NCBI GenBank assembly: GCA_022539475.1
Contig: VCMS01000361.1
Span: 31,050-95,049, forward strand
DNA from: Gracilaria domingensis
Lineage: Eukaryota > Rhodophyta > Florideophyceae > Gracilariales > Gracilariaceae
Length of the DNA stretch: 64,000 nucleotides
Direction: 5' to 3'
Below, one piece after another: positions 34,423-47,052 of the stretch (within the stretch, counting starts at the first letter, position 1; each line of letters opens with the position of its first letter). The translations under genes were made by a program, and so were the position numbers. The notes beneath the pieces are model-generated. The model had not been told where the DNA came from, did not search any database, and saw only the letters and a program-made list of their open reading frames with translations.

Positions 34423-35264
34423 GGTAATCCCAACGGTAAAGGAGTTGTGTTGTTGAACTCGCTCTGAAGAAGAATCCCTTCTCCTTTCACATCATTTTGA
34501 GCGCAGGTCATAAAGGCAATTTGCTTTGGAAATCTGAAATCCCAGTTTACTGTAATTCGGATTTTCTACTTTCCTGCACTCGAAGAACGCGCCTAAGACT
34601 CTTAGTCGAGGCCCTACTCGCCCGTCCTAAAAAAAGCCATCATCATCACCAGCACAGTAGGTTCTTCCGAAAGACAAGAAGACTGGCCCATGGGGCATGG
34701 GCTGTTCCGAGGACAATCGGATCGTGTCTTAGGAACATCTCGGTGACAATGCGTCCGACATTGCAGCATCGGTAACACTAGTTGCAAACATTTTGGTTTT
34801 TCATAGAGAATATGTACTAGAAATCAAAAACGTGCCTTTACTGCAGCGAAGATTCGATAGACCGTTAACTTGTTCATTGCACCTGTCTCAGCAAGCACTC
34901 ACCTGTGCACAGTCTGAACCTATCTCACAAACTCACACATCCAGATGTTGCTCAGGAAATGTCGTGAATCGATGTCCACAAACCTCAAAAAAGCGATGAT
35001 CTAAAGCATTCTCTTCTGGTATGCTGCATAGTCTCTGGCTTACTCCATACAAATTCTTCAATACAAACGGATCAAAAGTGATCACAGCCAGAGGCAAAAC
35101 TTGACAAGTGCACACCAACGTAAACCTTATCCTGTTTCCTTCTCCTACAAACGAAAATCTCTTGTTCTCAAACATTTGAACTACACGTTCATTTCCCAGA
35201 TCCGCTTCGACCTCTTTCAGACATCTTATAAGGCAACTTTTTTCCTTAGTTTGAGAGCCCAGGT
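34423..35264. other. No gene recognised
   Basis: Short frames on both strands look like chance. The interval may contain the upstream end of the Harbinger element; no terminal repeat could be confirmed. Confidence 0.4.
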
Positions 35265-37049
35265 TTAAGATTGAGTGCAGTATTCCGTATCTTTTGGTAC
35301 AGTTTTGTAGGCCACATGACTTTGAAACATCTTATGGGTGTCGTCTGCCACTTTTCGAAGCAAGCCGTCCTCAATTGCATGCAACTTGTCGAGACCGAGT
35401 GCTTTAAATAACCTGTATGGGCTTGATTCTAGTCCAGCCATCGCTGCTTCGGCAAGCGCAAGAAGCTTAGCACTTGTTTGTTCTAAGTAAACATTCGCAG
35501 CTTTCCCTGACTCAAATTCAGTGTTTAGGCTTTGATATCCTGAACATAGCAGCTGGGTCTCAACAGTTTTCAAAACACTTCTGCTAAAACCTATATCCTC
35601 AGGAGTTCTGTTTTCGTCTTCATTTCTTTTCAAAGCATCTGCGCTTGGTTCCCGAACAACTTCAATTTCTTGGTTTGAAAGTGGAATCCAAGCCTCATTT
35701 TCTGACCCAGAACCTGCTGTACTGCTATTGGCCGAGTCTGTGCTTTCATTTGTTTCGCCTAACTCCTTTCTGATTCGGCGACGCCGGAAAGATTTCAAAC
35801 ATGGAGTACAATCTGCCGAAGACCCGGCACTTCGAAGCGAGACTGTGGTACGCTCTTGTTTTTGATCTTCTACATGCATCAGTAGCCTCGGAAATATCAT
35901 TACCCCTTCTAATGAGAAACAGATCTGTGAAAACTTCGCAAAGTCTTTCATTAAGCGAAACATGTACCTTTGGTGAAGTAGGGCTTTTTCCTTTCGAATA
36001 TGCGATTCATTCACTCTAACATCGCCAGGCTGGAGCCACGCTGCAATTCCTATGTCGTACCATTTGTCCGACTGCCCTTTGATGTTTCAAAATCTAATGC
36101 GAACATTGCAGCTCCTTTGTGATCCTGAATTAGAAAGAATGTGATTATCACAATACTTTTCGATGCATATAGTTTCCGAACGTTCACCGTGTTTCAGCTC
36201 AACAGACTCTACATACTCTTGGAAAGCTTCTGTGTCCCACGGGGCAGAATATATTCTTTGACCATCGCCAAAGCTTTTTGAAAATGGGACAATGCTCCTG
36301 ACACCTCCGGACTTACGCAGAACGGAACGCAAGAGATCTATGATTGGAGTCACAACTCAGACACGATTTTGTCCATATCGTGTGTTAATTACCGCTATTT
36401 GCCAACCTTCCTCTCTAACTTTCCACTTTCGCGCCTTATTCAGGTAAGCTATGAATCGTGTCGATGATGGGAGCTGCTTCGTGAAAAAACGAAATTCTGT
36501 TGGGTTTCCTTGCTCCATATCGACTAGCAAGCTATGGAACACTTTGATTTGCTCGCTATTCATAACAAATTGGGTACAGAAGGCAATCGCTTATCTACAG
36601 GTGGGATGGGACCCCTCTAGTGGTGGGTTCGGTTGAATCAATTCTTCAAAGAGTCCTTCACATTTATTTCCAAAGTCTTCGTAGAAATCGTACACCATCC
36701 AACTCATGTTCCTCTCTGTTACAGCGACTTTTATAATATCAGCACATGACGCGTCAGAGATGTTACAAGTGCTCACTTTGTGCAAATTTTCATTCTCCGT
36801 ATCATCGAGCACGACAAGTGGTAGCTGGGGAGCACTGCCCTCACTGTTTCTCACGCCAAAGGACTTTGAAGTTTTCGAAATCTCCTTGCTTCCGGAGACA
36901 GAAGCTGTTGCATTATTTCTGACTGTAGATGCCTCTCTGTCTTTCTAGTTACATGCGGGAATGCGCTTGTGAGTCTTTGATATATGTCCTTTCAGACGAT
37001 GCCTCTCACGAAAGCTCTTGAGGCAGATGTGGCATTTGTACAGCGGCAT
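35265..37049 (-). pseudogene. C2H2 zinc-finger gene, broken
   Basis: The ATG at 37047-37049 opens a 34-residue frame encoding one textbook C2H2 finger (C-x2-C-x12-H-x4-H, KCHICLKSF...H) that ends at TAG 36945-36947. Further minus-strand frames continue: 36591-36854, 36357-36563, 36087-36353 and 35265-36014. The last contains IAAWLQPGDVRVNESHIRK just upstream in frame and a Ser/Glu-rich acidic segment. They probably form one protein separated by stops, frameshifts or short introns. The C-terminal family is unrecognised. It is divergent from the intron-containing gene at 37351, so the two may share a promoter and belong to one mobile element; that is inference. Confidence 0.45.
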
Positions 37050-37350
37050 GGTTAGTGCTTCACTGAATTGAAGGATCGTTGGCTTAGTCTTGACTTCACT
37101 GCCGGCTTTTGAAATATGTCAGAATGACATGAAACAAATGCCTGATCAAATAGTTTCGTTTCAAGGAAGCCAAAGGTCCAACAGATGTTTTCATTTTTTC
37201 ATTAGATATGTTTTGCTTGGAGAAAACCAGATCCGTGCGTGCCCTCGGCGAGAAGAAAACTGTTTCGACCATCTTCAACTATACTAGTGTTAACTCTCAT
37301 ATCTACCTTCAAAGTCTACGTGGCAGCCCCGTAAGTTTTTTGTTCTTCAA
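37050..37350. other. Shared upstream region of two divergent genes
   Basis: About 300 bp between the zinc-finger gene (-) and the coiled-coil gene (+). No distinct motif is seen. Confidence 0.35.
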
Positions 37351-38984
37351 ATGGCAAGCTCACACTCCGTTCACTTTGATGAGAATGAAGTTCAGAGAAC
37401 GCAACTAAGCAGACCTTCAGTATCTCGTGCAACAAAAGAGGGCAGAAGTAATGTTCTAAATAGAACGATAGGACCAAGACAGTCTAGTTCTGCACCGAAA
37501 CAAAGGCGTGCATCTCAGAGAAAAGAAGAGTATCCAATAGTGCCCAAGATTCTACTTCTGCCCCCGAACCTTGTCGGGAATGCATTGGTGTCAAGCAACA
37601 AGTCGAAAAGTTAGAGGCGGCAATAATTGTGCTTCAAACTGAAGTGGTCAGACGTTAGGATGATGAGCGAAGATTGGAGGAGATTCAACGTACAAAGCTT
37701 GATGCAGGACGTTCCGCAAATCTGAAGTGGCAAGAAGAAGTAGTCCAACAGCTAAAGATCCTCAATCAAAACAAGTCATGTGGACGACGTAATGCACAGT
37801 CTAATGACGAAGCTGTAATGGTTAGAAAGGCATGGACCAGTTTTCATCTGCTTGGCGTGACTTTCCAATGATACTAACATACTTCAATACGCTTTTCAGA
37901 ACGCGGAAACTGCAAGGGTACGTAAGAAAGCGTTTGAGTTTAGCTTCAAATATCGTTTGAAAACTGCAATTCCTGACAGCTACTTTTTCTTATTGATAAC
38001 AGGAGTATGTGAAGTTATATGTTTCTAATGAATTTCTGAACAGTTCGAAAGGAATTGGCATCGTTGCTGCGTTTTCGGACAGTACATCTGAAGATTCGAA
38101 GCTTTTGAAAGAGGCTGCGGCTTATGTCCTGAGGTGCGATTTGTCCGATGAATCTGTTTCATTATTCCTGTCGCAATTTGTTAAAGTGCGGAAGAACAAG
38201 AAGGAGGTAGAGCAGAGAGTTGGTTCCTATATTGCTAGCGGTATGAATCGCGCTCAAGATGGCATTCGTGACAAAGTGGTACGTATGCGGATAGTATGAC
38301 AATTCTGAGAACAGCTAGTGTCATGACAAATTTCTGACTATGGATTGGACGTAGATCGAAGCATTCTATAGAACAAGCAAGGATCTGGAGATTAATTTTA
38401 ATACCATCATATCTTTGAGCGCTTCGAAGAACGAAAAGAAGGATTCTGCACTGGTATTGCTCCAAGAAAATGAAATACTGGCACAGAGCGCGATATCTGT
38501 AGCATGATTCAGTGCTTGGTTCAGTGGTCAGGCGGCAGCGTTTAGTAATTCAATCACATCGAAAGAAAATATCGAGGCAATGATGAATAGCCCGTTGATG
38601 CTTGACGAGATTCCGGAGTTGTTTACTGACGAATCCAAACAACCGACGGTGAGCATAATTACCCTGGGGTTTGTGCTCGTAAAGGTATGTTGAGAGTATC
38701 TGGTTTGCGCTCACGCATTGAAAGTAGACTCTGACACTTTGCTTCAGGTGATTAAGTCTCTCGAATCCCATTGCAAATATAAACGTAAGGGATATCGATT
38801 CTCACATGACCCGTACTGGGCAAAGCATGTGCTTCAGTTGCACAAGTTTCTTAACAATCAACTGAAAGCTGTTTCTTTGGACGAAAATCACGGTAGGGAA
38901 AACGTTTCATGGGGTCGGTTTAACGTTAGGAAACTTTTGACATTGCATGATATTGCCGATCTAACGAAGAAGGTGCTACTCTGA
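37351..38984 (+). pseudogene. Intron-containing coiled-coil gene with four short introns
   Basis: Exons joined by canonical introns 37821-37899 (TACTAAC branch point, CAG), 37918-38002 (GTACGT...CAG), 38279-38354 (GTACGT...TAG) and 38649-38747 (GTGAGC...CAG), all keeping phase 0. Exon 2 is only 18 nt (37900-37917). The N-terminal region is Ser/Arg-rich and is followed by a coiled coil (KQQVEKLEAAIIVLQTEVV...). The C-terminal exon reads GYRFSHDPYWAKHVLQLHKF and ends at 38984. Lesions are a frameshift near 37545, TAG near 37660 and TGA near 38504. The retained introns argue against a processed copy. The family is unrecognised. Confidence 0.55.
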
Positions 38985-39809
38985 TTATAAGTCTGGAAAA
39001 GATCTGTATTTCATGACATATTGTTGCCAAACGTAAAAGGGGTTTTGAAAGTTTTGTTGTTTTGAAGATATTCTTTGTTTGTTATGGGTATGTATAACTG
39101 AGGGTCTTTGTTATTGATGGATGTATAATGTGGTCCTTCTTGGTGAATGAAATTACGACGATGGTATGTTGAAGCTGTGATCAAAACTTCTTTGGGAGTT
39201 TGCTGTGCTATTTCAATTGAGTCCTTGCTGAAATTAGCACATGAAATAGTTACGCTATTTCAAACGAGGTGTTACTTATATTGAGTTGAAGGTCGTACTC
39301 ATTTACGGCCGTAATCGCCTGAAGAGCGATGCAATCGCCAAGAACTGTGATAATTCACGTGCACTACCGAACGTGTTCGTTGAAATGAGTGTTTGGAAAC
39401 ATCTTTACCGAGCTAATGCGTCTTTTCTGTTAGACCTTCGAGACTTGCATTTGTGGATTCACTAGCATATAAGTGGCAGAAGTGCGAAGTTGGTTGTCAA
39501 ATATTAGACATTCTTCTTAAAAGGGAGCAATGTGATTATGTACTGTAAAACGAAGATAGTATAAGGTAGATAAGTATTTAATGCGAAACACCAAACGATA
39601 GTTTTGGTAGCGAACAATGAGTGGCTAGCTCTCGTGTTTATGTGGTGAATGGGAATACTCCAGACTACAGCTCCGATTGTCGATCACATTTGATCTCTCC
39701 CGCAGACGGCAAGGGTTGGGTCCGAGTTGCTGGCAAAGGATGCCGGGCGGAGCGATGTTTTGGAATAAACTAGTTAGTTCCTGACCCAAACGCAGGTCTG
39801 TTTCGCACG
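38985..39809. other. Intergenic to LINE 5' region
   Basis: No ORF of note. From about 39690 the sequence may belong to the 5' part of the LINE-like element that follows. Confidence 0.35.
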
Positions 39810-42800
39810 TTGCAATCCGGAGTCAAGTTTTTGCCCACTGGAACGTGGAGTATGTTGCCGATGATCTTCATACTGGACAGAATAATAGACGCCGTCAAAG
39901 GGAGCCAGAGCACCGAGCTTTTTCACCTCATCCACAACCTCCGTTCAGAAATTCACAAGTTGGAGAGTAAAACTCTCAAGTGGAGACCTAAGCAGTATTT
40001 CTCAGATTCCCTGCGTCAACACGAGGAAATATGCTTCAAGTAATACCAGAAGAAAAACCCAGAATCCAATCTCCAACCAATTGACCCCACACCCACAACC
40101 GGGACCCGCGCTACACCTTCCAATGGCGAAAACGAACTCATTAATAGTCCAGAGGCAGTCAACGTTCGTAGGAAAAGCGGGGAAATCTGCCCAACACACT
40201 CCTCAACAACAGAGGCAAACAACTAACATGCGCCAGCCGCAGCAGGTAACCCACCGATTTCCATTGGTTCTCATGCACTCCGAAGTAAACTTCTGCACCC
40301 TACGTTGTACCACAACTAGGCTCAATCCGTATCGCGTGACATCGAAATGGCTCCAGCCCCACCACGCCCGTCAAACGCAAGCAACTGATTCGGCAAGTTG
40401 GAAGCGGCAGACACTGGAAACAACCCAGAAGACTGGGCAGGCGAAAACGATTTGCTGCTTGAATAGAATCCCAGCCAGCCCCAACTAGAGCACATGCCTG
40501 CCATTTCCCTGCCTCCGACAGTAGGAGACTGACCCCAACCGGACCTCGTTTTAAGTTACCGAATACCGACCATGGAGTTCATCCCTCTAACACTCAAAAG
40601 GGACTTTATCGAACTCTACTTTCATCTCCTACACAACTTCAATACCGGACTCTCAATCACACCCCAAACAAATTGTCTTAACCGTCTTGCAGCCACGCCG
40701 AGACTCGCGTTCCGAAAGAACGGAAAGCACGAGCCGAGGAACCGCAACACACCGTCCCCCCATCGTTGCATCAAGCGCCGCATATCGATGGCACTCAGAG
40801 GAGAATGGAATACGCTCAAGATGAAGCCCTCATGGCCCACATGCAGCAACCTACGCCTCCTCACCAAGAACGAGATCCACAAATACGCCGCTGCAGGAAG
40901 TCTTTCATGCAGGTGAATACACAAAAGCCACCAATGTACTTTGCTGACACAAAGCGCCCGTCGCCCCATCTTACCAAACACGCGATAAGCTCCTCGCCTC
41001 GCACCCCAATCCCTCAGTGGAGGTCAATGCCTCCCCTCCAGAAAGATTACCAACCCCAATAAAGGTAGACGAAGATATCATCCGCAAGACGATACGCCGA
41101 ATGGCGCTCACTCCTGGACTCGGCCCAGACGGCATGCGACCACAGTTCTCGAAATACTTTATGACCTACCCCGGTGGTCAACCTTCGGAGAGACCGATAG
41201 GACAAGAGTTGACAAAGTTTGTCAACGCCGTGATAGCAGGAAAACTTCCTCAAAGGTCACAGAAGTGGTTCGCGACTGACACGCTGATTGGTATCCCAAA
41301 AAAAGACCCCACAAAGCTACGGCCGATGGCAATGGGACTCGTATGGAGACGATTCATAGCAAGGGTTCTTGCTGGCTGTGTGTCGCGGGACCCAGACCTC
41401 TGCGCTTATCTTTAGCCCCACCAGTTCGCAGTCGGAATACCGTGCCTGATGGAGGCAGTATTCCACATCATTCGGTCCACGGCCACAAAACTTCGAAGAG
41501 AAGATCTCGTGGTCATTAGTATCGACGCAAAGAATGCCTTTAACTCAATTGAACGCCAGTGCATTCTGACCGAAGCAACAAAGCATTGCCCGGGTATCGC
41601 ACGTTTTGTCCATTACTGCTATGGGACCCCAATCCCCCTTCATTTCGGAGGATTCGTCATCCAAAGTGTGGTGCAATCCCACGAATGGGCAAACAAGAGC
41701 CGCGTCGGGGAAAGCGCACCGACAGGGTGTTCGAAACCTTCTCTCTATAGGGGTAGATGCAGCATTAGAACCTTCTGATAGGGCCAGCGCGATGCCGGGT
41801 GTAAGTCCGGAGGGCCCCGTTCTGAGCGTGCAGTCAGAGGTGAAGGGGAAGAATCGGCGTAGGTATCCGGTTGTTCCGGCGAGCCACAGCCAGTGGAGAT
41901 ATCCAGCCTAACGGCAGGGAGCAACAGGGAATCAGCAAACGAGCCGAACTGCGGAGCACTGACTCGTGATAAACGGGAATAAGTCCCGAGACTAGTGGGC
42001 AAAAACCTGTATAACCGGGCAGAGAAACGAGAGCCGTATGACGGAAATAATAACAAAGAAACAGCAAAAAGTGCCGTGACGACGGTCTAGAACTCCTCAG
42101 TGGTAGAGGTCGGATGACTAGCCCGGACTTGCGGCGGCTCGCCTCATTAGGGACGTAGACCGTTCACAAGCGGCAAGAAAGTCAGAGCCAGAAGCCTCCT
42201 TGAGGTTTACTTCCCGTACAGTGGCGGCAAGTGCCGCCACCTATATAGGGCACTTGAAAATATCAACTAGAAATATCTAACTATCCGGCGCTGCCGGCCA
42301 ACATCCTACACGTGTGAAACCGTGGCGGCCTTGCCACGGCGCAACCGGCAACGGGCCAACTCAGCACACGTGTGCAGAAACACTACCCTTCCTAGGCATA
42401 CCCCAAAATAGGGCCACTACTACAGTAGCCTCTCATAACATGAGGTGTCGAAGCCGGTAACGGATTAATAAACTATGAAAAACACCTCGGTGCATCCTCA
42501 CAAAGGGCGTTTTGCTCTACACAAAGCACTACAGGCACACAGCAAGAGGATCCACTTAGCCCTCTGTTGTTCGCATTAGCACTGCATCCATTAATCCTTG
42601 AAATACAGGAGAGGTTCAACCCTATCCTCAACCTGTTCTTTGCAGACGACAGTACATTACTTGTACCGAGATTGCAGGCGCCAGCAGTGATGAACTATCT
42701 CGTAGTACAGGGCAAGAAAATTGGCTTTGCTGCAAACTTAGAGAAAACTCACGCTTGATGGTTGTCCTGCCGAACAATTTCGTCATTCTCAGCGAGCATC

Positions 42801-44216
42801 AATTGCGCTACGGCAATCCAGATACTCGGTTCTCCTGTCGGTCACGCGAGCGCATCTAAAACAATGGTCAGAGAGAGTGGATAAGCAAGAATGACTCGTG
42901 CAGGCATTGCAGAGGTTAAATGATCCACCCATGGCATACATACTCCTGCGTCTTTTTGCAGGCACATGCAAAATGATGTACTCAGTGAGAACGACACCGC
43001 CGCATATTACTTGTGATATTTGTCAAACACAGAGAAGTGAGTCCCAACTGTTGCACCGAAAACTTACACCGCCCGCCTGGGAGCAAGCTTGCTTTCCATT
43101 AAGAAAAGGTGGACTTGGTTTCACAAAGCTCAAATGGGTCTACGAAGCAGTATATACATCTTCATTTCTAGTCTCTTGGTTCAATTATTCAAAGCGGGGT
43201 TCATACCGCACTAAGCCGGTTTTCACTTACGCCTTCCTACCAGATTCCAGTTGCACGCATCGCTAACTCGGTGAAAACCACCTACCAGTTGAACCCAAAA
43301 CTTTCCTTCGATGCTCTAACAGCCAAAGCAGAACAAGGCGGTTCAATTCCGCATTTCCAACATACGTCCAGTGACGCAATCATCAACCAAGTCTATGATG
43401 AACAAGCCCCAAATGTCACATCCCCTGCGACACAGACGCGTCTTCGAATTGCACGAATCTGCTCAACCAGTACAACAGACGCATGTCTCCCCTATACGTC
43501 CTTTGTTGAAGCAGTTTCAAACCCAACCGCAGCCCTTGAGATCTGGAAAACCATGATCGAATCCCGCATTTTCGAAGTTATGTTCAACCCAAATACGCCC
43601 TGCCCCAGCTGCGCTATAGCAGCTTACACGAAGGTGAACACGATTTGATAAGTACGGATACCACACAATGATATGCCCTGTCAGTATTGGTGCCACTCGC
43701 AGGCACAATGCTCTACGTGAAACTCTCGACACACTCTTGAAGCGACCACCGCTTTGTTTAAACGTTTACCGAGAATGGAAGTTTCCGTCAGAATCATCAA
43801 TGTCCGAAAACGAAAGAGCAAGACTAGAGCTCCTCATTGATGACACAATATTTGCTCTAAACCAAGTCGGGATCGATGTCACAGTGGTTTGCCCTAAAAA
43901 TGCAGCATATCTTCCCTGTGCTGCAAAAGGGGCAGGCGGAGCCGCTTCAAAGGCAGAAAACGCGAAGCAAACAAAGTAGGCACAAAGATACGGGGCTGAC
44001 AACGTTCGTTTGGTTCCGTTCGGGTTCGACCTTCACGATGGATTCGGGCGAGCGGGCAATGCCTTTGTCCGCGAACTTGCAGAGTTCTCTAGCAAGTTGC
44101 GGGGGACAAATCCGGCTCTAGAGTACAACACAGTGCTTCTGCGGCTGGAGCGTACTGTACTGCAGTACACCGCCACCGCTGTAAATCAAAGGCGCCTGTT
44201 GCCTGCAGCGGTCTGA
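39810..44216 (+). mobile_element. LINE-like (non-LTR) retrotransposon, degenerate
   Basis: Reverse-transcriptase pieces in order: GPDGMRPQF and PKKDPTKLRPMAMG (41128-41340), VISIDAKNAFNS (41512-41547, first catalytic Asp), then after an interruption GTQQEDPLSPLLFALALHP (42534-42590) and FADDS (42640-42654, catalytic FADD box). A thumb region with AWEQACFPLRKGGLGF follows (43078-43116), then a C-terminal CPSC...H...C zinc-knuckle-like segment (43600-43685) with RRHNALRETL, and a conserved tail LERTVLQYTATAVNQRR (44148-44200). In-frame stops occur near 40947, 41413 and 42757, with several frameshifts. The 5' part (39810-40500) has short Gln/Pro-rich frames, perhaps ORF1. It is not mobile itself. 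Confidence 0.75.
41674..42533 (+). other. Hairpin-rich insertion splitting the LINE reverse transcriptase
   Basis: Removing about 860 bp rejoins ...GGFVIQSVV to GTQQEDPLSP, the expected spacing for this RT motif. The insert has no gene but strong stems: GTGGCGGC/GCCGCCAC (42222-42241), CCGTGGC/GCCACGG (42320-42339), CGGGTGTAAGTCCGG (41796-41811) and paired CACACGTGTG-type motifs. The string GAGAGCCGTATGAC at 42029-42042 resembles the 5' strand of group II intron domain V, and the CCGGGTGTAAGTCCGG stem recalls domain I, but the 3' strand of domain V is not found. It may be a degenerate self-splicing intron or another structured-RNA element; exact ends are ambiguous by a few bases. Confidence 0.5.
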
Positions 44217-44476
44217 CTTAGTCTAGACTCCACTCTCCCGTCGTAAATAAAGGGTGTTCTACAACTTGACGAAATTAAAGACAGAAGTTTGGAAACTGGT
44301 GATCTGCCAAGAAACTGAATACATATGTTAAATGTGTTTAATCCATAGAACTTTCCGTCTAGAGCTTCCTTTCCTTCCCAGACACGGAACTTTCCACTGC
44401 AACAGCGCGCATTATCTCCCATCATGCAAACTGTCATTATCATAATCCGTACGTACTCGCAGTCCCAGAACTGTTA

Positions 44477-45738
44477 TTGGTAGACACCTTTCTAATATTG
44501 TTCGCTCGACTGACCAATGCAATGAGTGGAAGTTCTTGGTCCTTGTCTACAACAGCACATAGAGCAACTCCGTCGGCTATGCCATCAATCGTGGCCACAA
44601 ATGTGCAACAAGCAAAGGAAATTATTCAAACCAACCGTTTCGATAATATTCACTGCAAACAAGCGCTAAAGTGTCTCCGAATCCATGGTGCATAAAACGC
44701 CAAGTTGGCTACAAAGCGGGATGTTCTCGCTGCAAAGATGGTACAGAGGAAAGTAAGTTTGAACACAATTTGCGATTTGATCTATGGCAGCTTTGATCAA
44801 AGTGAACCGGAATTTTTCGTGTCACCAGCTTGCCCTAAAATACCGTACGGATTACAAAGAGCGACAAACAAGACGAAAAAGTGATGTGAATTAAAGGAGA
44901 TAAGCCCGTCTTCGCCAATGGAGAAGTTTTAATTGATGAACCAGTGCTTAATGCGAATCCTATTATCACTACTGAGGACGGACGTAAGCCAACTTTTGAA
45001 GCAGTGGAATTTTGTAGGCTTCTCCATGTACTTGCAGACTCTCGCATGACGGCCAAAACGTAACGCCTTATGACCTGCCTATCTCGTGCGGAGCTTGGTG
45101 CGCAAATTGAAGATCCATGGTCGGAACATATTGCGCAGTTGTTCAATGATTCGGAATTTAATCCAGAAGCGATTCAAATGTTGTCGGGAGGGGTAAAAAA
45201 TGATGATATTGCATCCATTAATCCATCTCTGCGACGGCATTTGCGAGACGGAGGCGTTTTGAGACGCAAGTTTGGAGAACTAATGAGCTGCTATGGGACT
45301 TGTTTTTTACGTTATCAAGCCTCGGGTCAAGGTGATCCTGATGCCTTTGCGCTTTTTGCGGAGGGAAGGACATTTATTATGTATACTCAATGCTTTCTGA
45401 AGCAGTACCTTTTTCTGAGCCCTTTGACGACAAGATCATTAAGCTCCGATGCACAAAGAAAGAAAGGCGTGGGAATTGGAGTTCGTCTGGTGAGGTCAAC
45501 GACGACAAGTGCGGTTCAGCCCGCTAGCAAGAGACAGAGTCTGAGCACTACAGGTGGGAGTGATTTTGATTCTCTTGAGTCTGCTCTCGAGCCTCAGCGT
45601 AAAGGCGTCGCGAGGCAGTTGGAGGAGGCAGAGAGCTATAAAATGGTATACGAGGCACTACACGCTAAACGGCGTTGGAACAATGAAGCACACATTTATG
45701 GCAGAAAGAAGAAACGGGAAGAACTCGTTGTTCGCTAA
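44477..45738 (+). pseudogene. Unrecognised gene, decayed, possibly intron-containing
   Basis: Frames 44477-44692 (MSGSSWSLS... from about 44522) and 45070-45738 flank a region with a consensus donor GTAAGT near 44751. Between 44890 and 45070 the second frame is open upstream (PVFANGEVLIDEPVLNANPIITTEDGRKP) except for TGA near 44885 and TAA near 45061. The C-terminal part has a basic/Ser-rich linker and ends WNNEAHIYGRKKKREELVVR. Its 3' end overlaps the convergent minus-strand gene by about 80 bp. No family is recognised; it may be an accessory gene of a DNA transposon. Confidence 0.4.
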
Positions 45739-47052
45739 CAGCTCCAACCAATCAAAGCGAGGTATCTGTGAGTGTGAGCACAAACTTAAGGCCCCCACCA
45801 ATACTCCTTGTATCTGCAAGTTGTTGAGATTGACTTCTCTCTTGTGGTGGTTTACAGATCCAAGATCCAGAACCCATCGAAGCATTCCCCCTTCTTTATC
45901 CTCAATGAAATCGACACCTTTCCTTCCCGAAGAAACTTCTTCCAGTTTGCGAGAATAGGCAGATACAAGGCGGTCTAGGTTAGCTTCTACATTCTCTCCC
46001 GCACTGCGCTCTCTAGAAGCTGACCCTGCAGAAAGCTCGTTCATAATACAAGAAAGTAAACGAAAATGACAGCGCAAGTCCCTCTTGGCACATCGTAACA
46101 TCGCGTCCTTCGCAACTGCGACGAGAAAGTAGTAGACCACTTGCACTGCCCCAAGACTGCTCGGCAAAGAAAGTGAACGATCAGTGTGCCAAAGGGTCGA
46201 CACCAAAAAGAGAAGGCTGTCCGCAGCAGTATAAGGAGCGTCAAGAATCTTCGGTGATACATTCGAGTACCCCCAACCTGAGTTGAGCGCTTGGGATGTT
46301 GCAGAGCAAACAATCTCTACTGCAATTCTGAAAGACCTTTCCGCAGCTTCACCGCTGGCCAAAGAAACGCTGCAAGTCTGCGCAATAAATGAAATGACAG
46401 ATTGGTCGAATATATTTTGATCCGGATCCCCAGTCGGGATTCTGTACCAGTCTAGCAAAAGTTGGGCTGTGACGTCCTTGAATGTTGTGGAGTCATTACT
46501 TTCGTGTTCTCTTGTGTTTTTGGCTATGGTCATGTGGGATTCGTTCACATTAATTGAGGTGTTTGCTGTTTCAGGTTTGTGCACTGCATTCCTCGCCAAC
46601 TCAACAAGAGAAAAGAAGTCCTCCGCACTCATGGGCGTGTTTGGCACGTTCTGCTTCCCGGCAACTTTGAAAATTACTTTTAAATTGAGATGAAAATCAC
46701 CAGGTGTTGCCAGTGGTTCTCCGATCACTACCTTTTGGATCAGAGCACATGGGAATGAAAGTGCTGTGATGTTCCTACCGTTGTCAATTGCCTTTGCAAG
46801 AATCTCATCATAGCTTGTCTTGCTGTCTTGCTGTCTTGGATTTTGTTCAGGGCCTGAAGCAGTCGTCGACGGCATTCTCCTTCCGGGACCAGACGAGCTC
46901 GACAGCAAGCCTCCCCTTCGTTGGGAAGAACCCAATACTCTGGGCGCCCCATGGCTTGCAGGTGCTCGCAGGGGGCCCTTACTATCTTGAGCTGCTCCAC
47001 TTGACCTTTGCTTGGGGACAAACTGGCCGCTTGAAACATTACACTGATACAA
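45658..47052 (-). CDS. Unrecognised 464-residue protein
   Basis: An uninterrupted frame from the ATG at 47052 to 45658. The first 85 residues are Ser/Gly/Arg-rich; the rest is a mixed alpha-helical globular composition (VISFIAQTCSVSLASGEAAERSF, SLLFLVSTLWHTDRS). No transmembrane or catalytic motif can be named. It is convergent with the gene at 44477-45738 and lies just downstream of the Harbinger transposase on the same strand. Membership of one composite element is possible. The true start may be later; the frame is open without ATG further upstream to about 47075. Confidence 0.5.
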   Translation of the reverse strand: MYQCNVSSGQFVPKQRSSGAAQDSKGPLRAPASHGAPRVLGSSQRRGGLLSSSSGPGRRMPSTTASGPEQNPRQQDSKTSYDEILAKAIDNGRNITALSFPCALIQKVVIGEPLATPGDFHLNLKVIFKVAGKQNVPNTPMSAEDFFSLVELARNAVHKPETANTSINVNESHMTIAKNTREHESNDSTTFKDVTAQLLLDWYRIPTGDPDQNIFDQSVISFIAQTCSVSLASGEAAERSFRIAVEIVCSATSQALNSGWGYSNVSPKILDAPYTAADSLLFLVSTLWHTDRSLSLPSSLGAVQVVYYFLVAVAKDAMLRCAKRDLRCHFRLLSCIMNELSAGSASRERSAGENVEANLDRLVSAYSRKLEEVSSGRKGVDFIEDKEGGMLRWVLDLGSVNHHKREVNLNNLQIQGVLVGALSLCSHSQIPRFDWLELLANNEFFPFLLSAINVCFIVPTPFSV

